From Hallella mizrahii (GTDB lineage: Bacteria; Bacteroidota; Bacteroidia; Bacteroidales; Bacteroidaceae), in contig NZ_VUNG01000001.1 in assembly GCF_009695775.1 (NCBI RefSeq), positions 124,001 to 188,000 of the forward strand: a stretch of DNA of 64,000 bases. Direction: 5' to 3'. The notes under the pieces are model-generated. The model made no database searches. It was not told the origin of the DNA and saw only the letters and a list, made by a program, of their open reading frames with translations. Positions 55,121 to 63,031 of this stretch are shown here, one piece after another (position 1 is the first letter of the stretch; each line of letters starts with the position of its first letter). The position numbers were made by a program, and so were the translations under genes.

Positions 55121-56638
55121 TCAGTCTTCCAGCCGCAGAAAGGCCTTGGGCAGATAGTTGATGATGTCGCTGGCAATGAGACTTTCTTTGCCAAGGTCTC
55201 TCACTGCCAGATCACCTGCCAGTCCGTGAAGATACATTCCCAACTGGCATGCCGTCGCCTGGTCATAGCCACGGGCCAAGAGTCCGGCAATGATACCGGT
55301 CAGCACGTCGCCACTGCCTGCCGTCGCCATGCCACTGTTGCCGGTGGAGTTGAAGACGATATGCCCGTCGGGCTTGCAAAGTGCCGAATAGTGGCCTTTG
55401 AGCAGCACATAGCCTTGCAGATGCTCTGCCAACTGCCGCGCCTTGGTCAGTCGCTCGTAATCACTCGAACTCGTCACGCCCACCAACCGGTCAAACTCCT
55501 TGGGATGTGGCGTCATGATGATGCCCAGTGGCAACTGCTGCATCCATGCCTGATGGTTGGCCAGCATATTCAGTCCGTCAGCGTCCACCACAATGGGACA
55601 CTGCGTACGACGTATCTGACCGATCAGCGCAATGGCGGAGTTCTCGCTCTGCCCCAGTCCCGGACCGATGGCAAGCGCGTCATAGTCCTGACTCTCCACG
55701 CTGTCGGAGAAATAGGTCTCCTCACGGTCCATCTGCAACACGGCTTCGGGAACAGCCACCTGCATGATGCCATAGTTGCGCTTCGGCGTATGCACCGTCA
55801 CCTTACCGGCTCCCGAGCGAAGACAGGCACGTGTGGCGAGAATGGCAGCACCCGACATACCGTAGCTGCCGGCGATGATCAGCGCATGCCCCATCGTACC
55901 TTTATGCACAAAGTCACCGCGATGGCGCACACAAGGTATCAGGTCGGTCTCTTCCTGGATACGGCAGCTGACCTCCGTGTCGCGGATATAGTCGGGACTC
56001 AGGCGGATGTCCAACACACGCAGACGGCCGAGATACTGCTGGCAGTCGGTAAGCATCATACTGAGCTTCTTCTGTTGAAGGGTCAGCGTCAAGTCAGCGC
56101 GAATGATATTCTGTCGGACATTATAGGTGTTGTCCTCGCACATCAGCCCTGACGGCATGTCAATACTCACCACCTTGGCCGGACTTTGATTGATATATCT
56201 CACCAACGAGGCAAAGCCTCCACTGAGCGGCTTATTAATGCCCGAACCGAAAAGGCCGTCGACAACAAGCGTCTCGGGCGTGAGCTCGGGTGGATCAAAG
56301 TTCAATGTGATCTCCGTGAAATGACTGACTTTCTTGGCGTAGACAAGCCGCTCCTTGTTGGCGGCGCAATCTTCCGACAACTTATCGTGGATATTGAACA
56401 GGTACACGCTTACCTGATAATGGTTTTCGGCCAGCATACGAGCCACGGCCAATGCGTCACCACCGTTGTTTCCAGGACCGGCAAAGACCACCACGGGCGT
56501 ACGGTCGGTCCACTCATCCATGATGGCACGGGTCAGAGCTTTGGCGGCTCGCTCCATTAAGTCGATAGACTTCACAGGCTCGTGCTCAATGGTATAATTG
56601 TCAAGCTCATGAATCTGAGCAGCTGTAAATATCTTCAT
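55121..56638 (-). CDS. nnr: Bifunctional NAD(P)H-hydrate epimerase / ADP-dependent dehydratase
   Basis: The start MKIFTAAQIHELDNYTIEHE at 56638 fits the family; the 17 upstream residues of the track are not conserved-looking. The 505-residue product joins an N-terminal YjeF epimerase domain (VVFAGPGNNGGDALAVARML, VDGLFGSGINKPL) to a C-terminal ribokinase-like dehydratase domain (GSYGMSGAAILATRACLRSG, IMTPHPKEFDRLVG, NSGMATAGSGDVLTGIIAG). It repairs hydrated NADH and NADPH. It is full length with both active-site regions visible. Confidence 0.95.
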   Translation of the reverse strand: MKIFTAAQIHELDNYTIEHEPVKSIDLMERAAKALTRAIMDEWTDRTPVVVFAGPGNNGGDALAVARMLAENHYQVSVYLFNIHDKLSEDCAANKERLVYAKKVSHFTEITLNFDPPELTPETLVVDGLFGSGINKPLSGGFASLVRYINQSPAKVVSIDMPSGLMCEDNTYNVRQNIIRADLTLTLQQKKLSMMLTDCQQYLGRLRVLDIRLSPDYIRDTEVSCRIQEETDLIPCVRHRGDFVHKGTMGHALIIAGSYGMSGAAILATRACLRSGAGKVTVHTPKRNYGIMQVAVPEAVLQMDREETYFSDSVESQDYDALAIGPGLGQSENSAIALIGQIRRTQCPIVVDADGLNMLANHQAWMQQLPLGIIMTPHPKEFDRLVGVTSSSDYERLTKARQLAEHLQGYVLLKGHYSALCKPDGHIVFNSTGNSGMATAGSGDVLTGIIAGLLARGYDQATACQLGMYLHGLAGDLAVRDLGKESLIASDIINYLPKAFLRLED

Positions 56639-56658
56639 ACGTAAAAAACAATATGGTG

Positions 56659-56689
56659 CAAAGATAAAAAAAAGATTGCAGAACGACAA
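56659..56689 (-). promoter_or_regulatory. Promoter of nnr
   Basis: Minus strand TTG (56687-56689), a 20-bp spacer and TATCTTTG (56659-56666), about 20 bp before the start codon. It also shows that the track extension upstream of MKIF is not translated. Confidence 0.7.
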
Positions 56690-56762
56690 CGTGACAATCC
56701 CTTATTTTTGCAAAATAGATTAAATAAAAGGCGCAGCGTTCTCATTATTCGTGTATTTTTCG

Positions 56763-56770
56763 TAATTTTG
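56763..56770 (+). promoter_or_regulatory. Candidate -7 box of hpt
   Basis: TAATTTTG lies 35 bp before the hpt ATG and matches TAnnTTTG. The -33 position lacks a clear TTTG. Confidence 0.5.
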
Positions 56771-56805
56771 CATTATTAAATAGGTCATACAAAACACATT
56801 TCACC

Positions 56806-57342
56806 ATGGACATTGTGAAGATAAAGGACAAAACATTCCGTACGTTTATACCAGAGTCAGAGATTCTAAGCAAAGTAAAAGCCGTTGCCGAAAAGCTCAA
56901 TAAAGACATGGCGGGCAAGAACCCGCTGTTTCTCGCTGTGCTCAATGGGTCGTTTATCTTTGCAGCAGACCTGATGCGCTACCTCACCATCCCCAGCGAG
57001 ATCTCGTTTGTCAAGCTTGCCTCCTATCAAGGCACCACTTCCGTAGGAAAGGTGAAAGAGCTCATCGGCATCAACCAGGAACTCAAGGGGCGCACCGTCG
57101 TCATCGTGGAGGACATCGTCGACACGGGAAACACCATGAAGCAGATGCTCGCCACGCTCGAGAGCTACGAGCCGGAGTCCCTGCATATCTGCACGCTGCT
57201 CGTCAAGCCCGGCAAACTGCAGGTACCCCTCAACATTGAGTATCCAGCCATGGAAATCCCCAACGACTTCATCGTTGGCTATGGACTGGACTATGACCAG
57301 CAAGGGCGCAATCTCCGAGACATCTACACCGTCGTGGAATAA
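56806..57342 (+). CDS. hpt: Hypoxanthine phosphoribosyltransferase
   Basis: This 178-residue enzyme salvages hypoxanthine (and often guanine) with PRPP. The PRPP-binding motif is VVIVEDIVDTGNTMKQML near residue 97, and LNGSFIFAADLMRYL holds the first loop. FIVGYGLDYDQQGRNL is typical of the family C-terminal part. It lies upstream of adk, another purine nucleotide gene. Confidence 0.95.
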   Translation: MDIVKIKDKTFRTFIPESEILSKVKAVAEKLNKDMAGKNPLFLAVLNGSFIFAADLMRYLTIPSEISFVKLASYQGTTSVGKVKELIGINQELKGRTVVIVEDIVDTGNTMKQMLATLESYEPESLHICTLLVKPGKLQVPLNIEYPAMEIPNDFIVGYGLDYDQQGRNLRDIYTVVE

Positions 57343-57381
57343 AGACGCCTTTTACAAAGGGAAGATGCCTTTTGCAAAGGA
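57342..57381. repeat. Two tandem 20-bp units with small hairpins between hpt and adk
   Basis: AAGACGCCTTTTACAAAGGG and AAGATGCCTTTTGCAAAGGA are adjacent and differ at three positions. Each contains CCTTT and AAAGG arms. The block starts on the last base of the hpt stop codon. Confidence 0.7.
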
Positions 57382-57396
57382 AGAAACCGGACATTT

Positions 57397-57436
57397 ATTT
57401 ATACATTATAATTTTTACATTATACATTATCCATTA
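57397..57436. repeat. AT-rich TATACATTA repeat before adk
   Basis: TTTACATTATACATTATCC closely matches the block at 2617-2639 before fumarase. It sits directly before the adk ATG, so it forms the 5' leader or contains the promoter. Confidence 0.65.
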
Positions 57437-57441
57437 ATCCG

Positions 57442-58014
57442 ATGAAGAATATTGTGATTTTCGGTGCCCCTGGTTCAGGCAAGGGCACACAGAGCGACAA
57501 GATGATCGCCAAGTATGGTTTCAAACACATCTCCACTGGCGACGTCTTGCGCAACGAGATTAAGAATGGCACGGAGCTGGGCAAAACAGCTAAAGGATAT
57601 ATCGACAATGGCCAGCTGATCCCCGACGACCTGATGGTCAACATTCTGGCCAGTGTCTATGACAGCTTCGGGAAAGAGCACGAGGGCGTGATCTTCGACG
57701 GCTTCCCCCGCACCATCCCGCAGGCCGAGGCACTGAAGAAGATGCTCGCTGAGCGCGGACACAAGGTGGCTGCCATGATCGAGCTCGACGTTCCTGAGGA
57801 TGAGCTGATGAAGCGACTCATCCTCCGCGGCAAGCAGAGCGGACGCAGCGACGACAACGAAGAGACCATCAAGAAGCGCCTCAACGTTTACCACAACCAG
57901 ACGGCACCGCTGATCGACTGGTATGAGAAAGAGGGCATACACCACCACATCAATGGCCTCGGTGAACTCGACCGCATCTTTGCCGACATCTGCAAAGTGA
58001 TCGACAGCCTCTAA
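57442..58014 (+). CDS. adk: Adenylate kinase
   Basis: This 190-residue kinase balances ATP, ADP and AMP. Walker A is [11 protein letters not shown] near residue 6, the AMP-binding segment is [18 protein letters not shown], and [16 protein letters not shown] and [22 protein letters not shown] are the conserved later blocks. The LID is short without the zinc cysteines, the short-form type. Next gene is obgE 67 bp downstream. Confidence 0.97.
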   Translation: MKNIVIFGAPGSGKGTQSDKMIAKYGFKHISTGDVLRNEIKNGTELGKTAKGYIDNGQLIPDDLMVNILASVYDSFGKEHEGVIFDGFPRTIPQAEALKKMLAERGHKVAAMIELDVPEDELMKRLILRGKQSGRSDDNEETIKKRLNVYHNQTAPLIDWYEKEGIHHHINGLGELDRIFADICKVIDSL

Positions 58015-58037
58015 ACAAAGCAAACAATATGTTCGGT

Positions 58038-58059
58038 GTTGGGCGTCATATCGCCCAAC
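58038..58059. other. Hairpin between adk and obgE
   Basis: GTTGGGCG (58038-58045), loop TCATAT, CGCCCAAC (58052-58059), a perfect 8-bp stem without T-run. It lies about 23 bp before the obgE ATG and might affect translation or partial termination. Confidence 0.6.
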
Positions 58060-58081
58060 GCTTAACATTCAACACTTAAAT

Positions 58082-59266
58082 ATGGATTCCAACTTCGTAG
58101 ACTACGTTAAGATATACTGTCGTTCCGGAAAAGGTGGGCGCGGCTCCATGCACCTGCGACATGTCAAATACCAACCCAACGGCGGACCCGACGGCGGCGA
58201 CGGCGGCAAAGGCGGCAGCGTCATCTTGCGCGGCAACCATAACTACTGGACTTTGCTGCACCTGAAATACCAACGCCACGTCTTCGCCGAGAACGGTGGC
58301 AACGGTGGCCGCGACAAATGCCACGGTACAGATGGCAAGGACATCTATATCGATGTGCCCTGCGGTACGGTGGTTTACAATGCCGAGACAGGTAAATATG
58401 TCTGCGATGTCACCTACGACGGGCAGGAAGTCATGCTCCTCAAAGGAGGACGAGGCGGACTCGGCAACTGGCAGTTCCGTACAGCCACACGACAAACGCC
58501 ACGCTTCGCACAGCCCGGGGAGCCTATGCAGGAGATGACGGTCATCCTTGAGCTAAAGCTCTTGGCCGACGTGGGACTCGTGGGATTCCCAAATGCCGGT
58601 AAGTCCACACTGCTCTCGGCCTTGTCCAGTGCCCGCCCGAAGATCGCCAACTACCCTTTCACAACGTTGGAGCCTTCACTCGGCATCGTCTCCTACCGCG
58701 ACAACAAGTCGTTTGTGATGGCCGACATCCCCGGCATCATCGAAGGTGCCAGCGAGGGCAAAGGACTCGGACTGCGCTTTCTCAGACATATCGAGCGCAA
58801 CTCGCTACTGCTCTTTATGGTTCCCGGTGACACTGACGATATCAAGCACGACTACGAGGTACTGCTCAACGAACTGAAGAAATTCAATCCCGAGATGCTT
58901 GACAAGCACCGCGTGCTCGCCGTCACAAAAAGCGATCTGCTCGACGACGAACTCATAGAGATGCTACGGGAGACGCTACCCACAGATCTGCCTGTCGTCT
59001 TCATTTCGTCTGTCACAGGATACGGCTTGGACGAACTGAAAGACGTATTGTGGGAGGAACTCAACAGCGAAAGCAACAAACTGCAGGAAATCACGGCTGA
59101 GGACACGCTCGTGCACCGTGACAAAGACATGCAGAAACTCACAACGGAGCTTCACGACGAGGGAGAGGATGAAGTGCTCTTCGTCGATGAGGACGAGGTG
59201 GAAGATGCCGACGATGACGAACTCGATGACTACGAGACGTTTGACCCTGACGAGGAAAAGGCATAA
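58082..59266 (+). CDS. obgE: GTPase ObgE/CgtA
   Basis: This 394-residue GTPase is involved in 50S ribosome assembly and stress response. The glycine-rich Obg fold spans about 1-160 ([29 protein letters not shown]). The G domain has [14 protein letters not shown] (G1), [16 protein letters not shown] (G3) and TKSDL (G4). The C-terminal tail is strongly acidic ([17 protein letters not shown]), as in many Bacteroidota Obg proteins. It is followed at 13 bp by pgeF. Confidence 0.97.
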   Translation: MDSNFVDYVKIYCRSGKGGRGSMHLRHVKYQPNGGPDGGDGGKGGSVILRGNHNYWTLLHLKYQRHVFAENGGNGGRDKCHGTDGKDIYIDVPCGTVVYNAETGKYVCDVTYDGQEVMLLKGGRGGLGNWQFRTATRQTPRFAQPGEPMQEMTVILELKLLADVGLVGFPNAGKSTLLSALSSARPKIANYPFTTLEPSLGIVSYRDNKSFVMADIPGIIEGASEGKGLGLRFLRHIERNSLLLFMVPGDTDDIKHDYEVLLNELKKFNPEMLDKHRVLAVTKSDLLDDELIEMLRETLPTDLPVVFISSVTGYGLDELKDVLWEELNSESNKLQEITAEDTLVHRDKDMQKLTTELHDEGEDEVLFVDEDEVEDADDDELDDYETFDPDEEKA

Positions 59267-59279
59267 AGATTAAGACGAC

Positions 59280-60071
59280 ATGGAACCAGAATTAGAGCAA
59301 TACAATTTCGGTGACGACATCGTTGCCTTCTCTACCACACGACATGGTGGAGTGAGCAAAGGCAACTATGCCGAACTGAACATCAACCCCTACTGCGGTG
59401 ATGATTCTCAGAATGTAAACGACAATCTGAAGATATTATGCGACGCACTGGAGATCACCACTGACCATCTCATCCTGCCCCACCAAACCCATCAGACTGT
59501 ATGCCGGGCTATCACACCGGAATATTTCAATCTGTCAGATGAAAAGAGGAAAGAATACCTGGAAGGCGTCGACGCAGTGATGACAGACATGCCAAAAGTG
59601 TGCGTCGGCGTGTCTACTGCCGACTGCATTCCCCTACTCTACTACGACACTGAGCATCATGCTCTCGCTGCCGTACATGCAGGATGGCGCGGCACGCTGG
59701 CCGGCATAGCCACAAAAGCCCTGGAAGCAATGGCGAAACAATATGATACACAACCGGGCAAAGTGAAGATCATGATTGGTCCGGGGATATCGCTGAAGAA
59801 CTTCGAAGTCGGTGATGAGGTATATGAACAGTTTGCCAATGCCTTTCCCTTCATCCGCTTTATGTCGAAGAGATACGACAAGTGGCATCTCGACCTGCAA
59901 GTCTGCAACCGTCTGCAACTGCTGCATGCCGGTGCAAGACTGGAGAACATCGTCATGTCTAACATCTGCACCTATGATCAAGCCAACCGCTTCTTCTCTG
60001 CACGCCGCTTAGGAGCTCAGTCTGGAAGAATATATAATGGTATCATGAAGAAAGGAGAATCATCAAAGTGA
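59280..60071 (+). CDS. pgeF: Peptidoglycan editing factor PgeF (laccase-domain protein)
   Basis: This 263-residue protein of the former polyphenol-oxidase/DUF152 family removes wrongly incorporated amino acids from muropeptide precursors. Metal and active-site residues are in HQTHQTVCR, STADCIPLLYYD and AAVHAGWRGTLAGI; GPGISLKNFEVGDEV is the conserved later segment. It overlaps the M23 peptidase gene by 4 bp (GTGA), tying it to cell-wall metabolism. Confidence 0.92.
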   Translation: MEPELEQYNFGDDIVAFSTTRHGGVSKGNYAELNINPYCGDDSQNVNDNLKILCDALEITTDHLILPHQTHQTVCRAITPEYFNLSDEKRKEYLEGVDAVMTDMPKVCVGVSTADCIPLLYYDTEHHALAAVHAGWRGTLAGIATKALEAMAKQYDTQPGKVKIMIGPGISLKNFEVGDEVYEQFANAFPFIRFMSKRYDKWHLDLQVCNRLQLLHAGARLENIVMSNICTYDQANRFFSARRLGAQSGRIYNGIMKKGESSK

Positions 60072-61300
60072 GTGATAGGAAAAGAAATATTTCGAAAGGA
60101 GCCTTACTCCTTATTATTATGTGCACGACTCTGATGGCATTTGCACCGAACATGAAGTTCGACCCTTTGGCCAACTACCAGAATATCTTTTCCAATCGCA
60201 ACAAAGAACTCATTGAGAAGCACGAACTGTCTATTCGTCTCGACAGTATCAAGCCCGGCGAATATGCCTACCCGCTGAAAGGATCGCAGTCGGGTGTCAA
60301 TGCTGAAAATCTGCTGCAGGTCGTCTCACAAAAGGATAAGCACGTCAAGGCCATCTTTGCAGGACGGGTGAGGGTCGCCGCCTCAAGCCCGCTCTCAGGT
60401 TCGTTTGTTGTCATCACTCACGACAATGGACTGGAGACTTTCTACCGCAACATCCATCGACTCAGAGTGCACGTGGGTGATCGCATCAAAGCCGGACAAG
60501 TCTTTGCCGATGCAGACAAATGTCAGTATGGCTACACCGTCGGCGTGATGTTTCTGCTCAACGGCACACCTATCCATCCCTATTTCGTCTTTGACACCTA
60601 TGCCCAGCACCCGCTCAACGATGTGCTGCGTTGTAAGCTCACAGACAAGTATCTGATCACCACAACTTCTAAGCGAGTGGCCTTCACCTTGGCTCGCAAA
60701 CGCTTTCAGGCCTCACTCATCGCCTCACTCGATCCCGTGAAGCCAAAGTACTTCGGGGCGGCAGGGCCAGCAAAGATCAATCTAGAATTTCTCAACGCCA
60801 AACACTGGTGCTACCCTCTTGTCGGCAGCTACGTCACCAGTCCATACGATAAGTTGCGCCAGAAACCTGACACCACAGCCACCTATCATCATACCGGCGT
60901 AGACATCAAAACCCACACGCCACACGACAGTATCCACGTAGCTTTTGACGGTATCGTTGAGGAATCGTGCCCAATCCCTGGCTATGGCAACTGCATCATG
61001 GTAAAGCATGCCTACGGCATTGAGACGCTCTATGGCCATCAGACGGTCAACTTCGTACACGCCGGTCAGCATGTCAAGGCAGGACAAGTGATTGGACTTA
61101 CTGGTGCTACGGGCCACGCTACCGGTGACCACCTCCATTTCGAGATGCTCTATCGTGGCCACCGCATCGATCCTGCCCTTTTCTTTGATCATAAGAAACA
61201 CACCTTGCGCCGCGCTACCGTGTTCCTGCGTGGCCCGAAGGTCATCAGCAAGCCCAACGACGAGCGCGACCGCTACCTCTTCGGGTGGAAGATCGCATAG
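60068..61300 (+). CDS. M23 family metallopeptidase with a degenerate first domain
   Basis: The 410-residue product starts with GTG overlapping the pgeF stop. An N-terminal hydrophobic segment (GALLLIIMCTTLMAFA) is a signal or anchor. Two M23-like halves are visible. The first (about 85-160, VAASSPLSGSFVVITHDNGL and later VGDRIKAGQVFADADK) lacks the zinc ligands. The second (about 260-370) is intact: HHTGVDIKT with His275 and Asp279, YGHQTV, and HLHFE with His355 and His357. It probably cuts peptidoglycan cross-bridges in the periplasm, or activates other hydrolases. Confidence 0.92.
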   Translation: MSDRKRNISKGALLLIIMCTTLMAFAPNMKFDPLANYQNIFSNRNKELIEKHELSIRLDSIKPGEYAYPLKGSQSGVNAENLLQVVSQKDKHVKAIFAGRVRVAASSPLSGSFVVITHDNGLETFYRNIHRLRVHVGDRIKAGQVFADADKCQYGYTVGVMFLLNGTPIHPYFVFDTYAQHPLNDVLRCKLTDKYLITTTSKRVAFTLARKRFQASLIASLDPVKPKYFGAAGPAKINLEFLNAKHWCYPLVGSYVTSPYDKLRQKPDTTATYHHTGVDIKTHTPHDSIHVAFDGIVEESCPIPGYGNCIMVKHAYGIETLYGHQTVNFVHAGQHVKAGQVIGLTGATGHATGDHLHFEMLYRGHRIDPALFFDHKKHTLRRATVFLRGPKVISKPNDERDRYLFGWKIA

Positions 61301-61408
61301 TGCTCCGCCCCCGACTGGCAAGCGGAGCCCGCTCCTCTTTCAAGTGTGCGTGAGCCGTTCGGTTTGCCGTGGCGCAGCCATGGCCCCTTCTTTTCCCTCA
61401 TAAACGCA

Positions 61409-61444
61409 GCAAGGCCTCTCCCGAGTCATCGGAAGAGGCCTTGC
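61409..61444. other. Hairpin between convergent M23 and ferredoxin genes
   Basis: GCAAGGCCTCT (61409-61419) pairs with AGAGGCCTTGC (61434-61444), an 11-bp perfect stem. Neither side has a long T-run, but the position between convergent genes suggests a bidirectional 3' end. Confidence 0.6.
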
Positions 61445-61477
61445 CATTTGTATGCAACGGCTGCGAGCCGGAACTAA

Positions 61478-61648
61478 TTACTCACCGAGGTGAATAGCCT
61501 CGTTGGGGCATACAGAAGCGCAAGTACCGCACTCTGTGCACTCATCGGGGTTGATAGAATACTTGTCACCAGCAGAGATAGCACCTACCGGGCACTCGTC
61601 GATACATGTTCCGCATGCAACGCAGTCATCGTTAATAACGTAAGCCAT
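61478..61648 (-). CDS. 4Fe-4S ferredoxin (two clusters), absent from ORF track
   Basis: This 56-residue ORF encodes MAYVINDDCVACGTCIDECP, a spacer, and CTECGTCASVCP, giving two CxxCxxCxxxCP motifs. It is a clostridial-type 2[4Fe-4S] ferredoxin used as a low-potential electron carrier, for example with pyruvate:ferredoxin oxidoreductase. All eight Cys are present. It is monocistronic, with a TATCTTTG promoter about 50 bp upstream. It was missed by the track because of its length. Confidence 0.95.
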   Translation of the reverse strand: MAYVINDDCVACGTCIDECPVGAISAGDKYSINPDECTECGTCASVCPNEAIHLGE

Positions 61649-61694
61649 AATGTTCTTGTATTTTAAATGAATAAATGTTTTTGTTTCGTTGTTG

Positions 61695-61728
61695 CAAAGA
61701 TAATTATTTTCTTTGGAATACCTACAAA
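61695..61728 (-). promoter_or_regulatory. Promoter of ferredoxin gene
   Basis: Minus strand TATCTTTG (61695-61702) with TTTG 22 bp upstream (61725-61728). Confidence 0.65.
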
Positions 61729-61799
61729 TGACGACTGGTTTTTTATTATTTTAAACAATAGCTGTTCACCCCCTGTCTTGACTACTCATTAATAAGTAA

Positions 61800-61920
61800 C
61801 TTAGCAGACACATATCACCCTGACTTCAGGCTGTCTGCAACAAATCAGCAACAGCTCAGCAGACCAACAGCTAAGAATCAGCAGGACGACAGCAAAGAAT
61901 CAGCAGACCTGCCAGCAACA
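61800..61920. other. CAGCA-rich leader region before porT
   Basis: The stretch is biased to CAGCA words; AAGAATCAGCAG occurs twice and AATCAGCA a third time. No gene or known RNA was recognised. Confidence 0.5.
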
Positions 61921-61942
61921 ATAATTCATCAGCTACTGCGTT

Positions 61943-62695
61943 ATGATGAATATGAAGAGGATTGTCTTTGTTATCTTCCTGACGCTCGCCGCTGCCAGTG
62001 TCGCTTGGGGACAGGAACAGACGGTGCAGAACCGCCCGTATATCGACTTGCGCCCCTTCCACTTCGGACTGCTTGTCGGTACGCATCTGCAGGACATCGA
62101 ACTCAACAATATCGGGCCACAGACCATCATTGCCAACAACGGTTCACAACAGACTTATACCATCACCTGCGACCAAAGCCAATGGGACAACGGATTTCAG
62201 GTAGGTGTGCTCGGTGAAGCCCGCCTGACCGAGAACTTTCAGTTCCGTGTGGCACCTGCCATTCTCTTTGGCTCGCGCCATATCGAGTTTCACAACATGG
62301 ACACTCAGGCTCCCGACTCGATGCTCCACCGCTCGCAAGACTTGAAGACCATCTACTTCACCTGTTCGTTTGACCTTATCGCGGCAGCACCCCGAATGGG
62401 CAACCATCGCCCCTACGCCATGCTGGGACTCACTCCGGCCATCAATCTCACGGGGTCTGACAACAGCTATCTCAAACTCAAACGTTACGACATGTACTTG
62501 GAAGCAGGCTTCGGTTGTGACTTCTACATGCCCTTCTTCAAGGTAAGACCGGAACTGAAATTCATGTACAGTCTCACCAACAGTCTCGACACAGGCCATG
62601 CTGACCGCCTGCAAGACGAGGCGATGCGCCCCTACGCTCTCAGCATAAATAAAGCCAGAACCAAAGTCATCGCCCTCACCTTCTATTTCGAATGA
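61943..62695 (+). CDS. porT: PorT-family outer membrane beta-barrel protein
   Basis: This 250-residue protein starts MMNMKRIVFVIFLTLAAASV with a signal peptide cleaved near AWGQ. The segment RPYIDLRPFHFGLLVGTHLQ and the alternating strands ending KVIALTFYFE are typical of PorT, the outer-membrane barrel of the type IX secretion system. In Porphyromonas PorT is needed for export of gingipains. No other type IX gene is in this window, which is usual because these genes are scattered. Confidence 0.85.
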   Translation: MMNMKRIVFVIFLTLAAASVAWGQEQTVQNRPYIDLRPFHFGLLVGTHLQDIELNNIGPQTIIANNGSQQTYTITCDQSQWDNGFQVGVLGEARLTENFQFRVAPAILFGSRHIEFHNMDTQAPDSMLHRSQDLKTIYFTCSFDLIAAAPRMGNHRPYAMLGLTPAINLTGSDNSYLKLKRYDMYLEAGFGCDFYMPFFKVRPELKFMYSLTNSLDTGHADRLQDEAMRPYALSINKARTKVIALTFYFE

Positions 62696-63031
62696 AGACA
62701 GAGAGACAGAATATCCAAGACAAAAAGACAGAAAAGACATATTATTATTAAAGACAGAAAGAACTGGGTCTTTAATAGACAGAAAGGCAAAAAAGACAGA
62801 CTCTCTAATAGACAGAAAGGCTCTCTGACACTATCAGAAAGGTACTTTGAGGATATTAGAAAGCCTTTCTAACCCCATGACAAAGTTCCTTAGACCAAGT
62901 AAGTCACCATCAAAAAGAATATAACCGAATAGGAAGAACGTGATATTCTCGATATTCGGTTATATTCTTGATTCCGCCGTGGCGGAGCGTTCACTAACAA
63001 AGATATACGTTACTTTGTAGTTGGAAGTGGA
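62696..63031. repeat. Repeat-rich intergenic region with GACAGA words and hairpin copy B
   Basis: GACAGA occurs many times; TAATAGACAGAAAGGC is present at 62773-62788 and 62806-62821. TTAGAAAGCCTTTCTAA (62856-62872) is a palindrome. The dispersed hairpin ATATAACCGAATA (62919-62931) / TATTCGGTTATAT (62953-62965) is copy B of the element after the helicase gene. No gene is seen. Confidence 0.7.
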
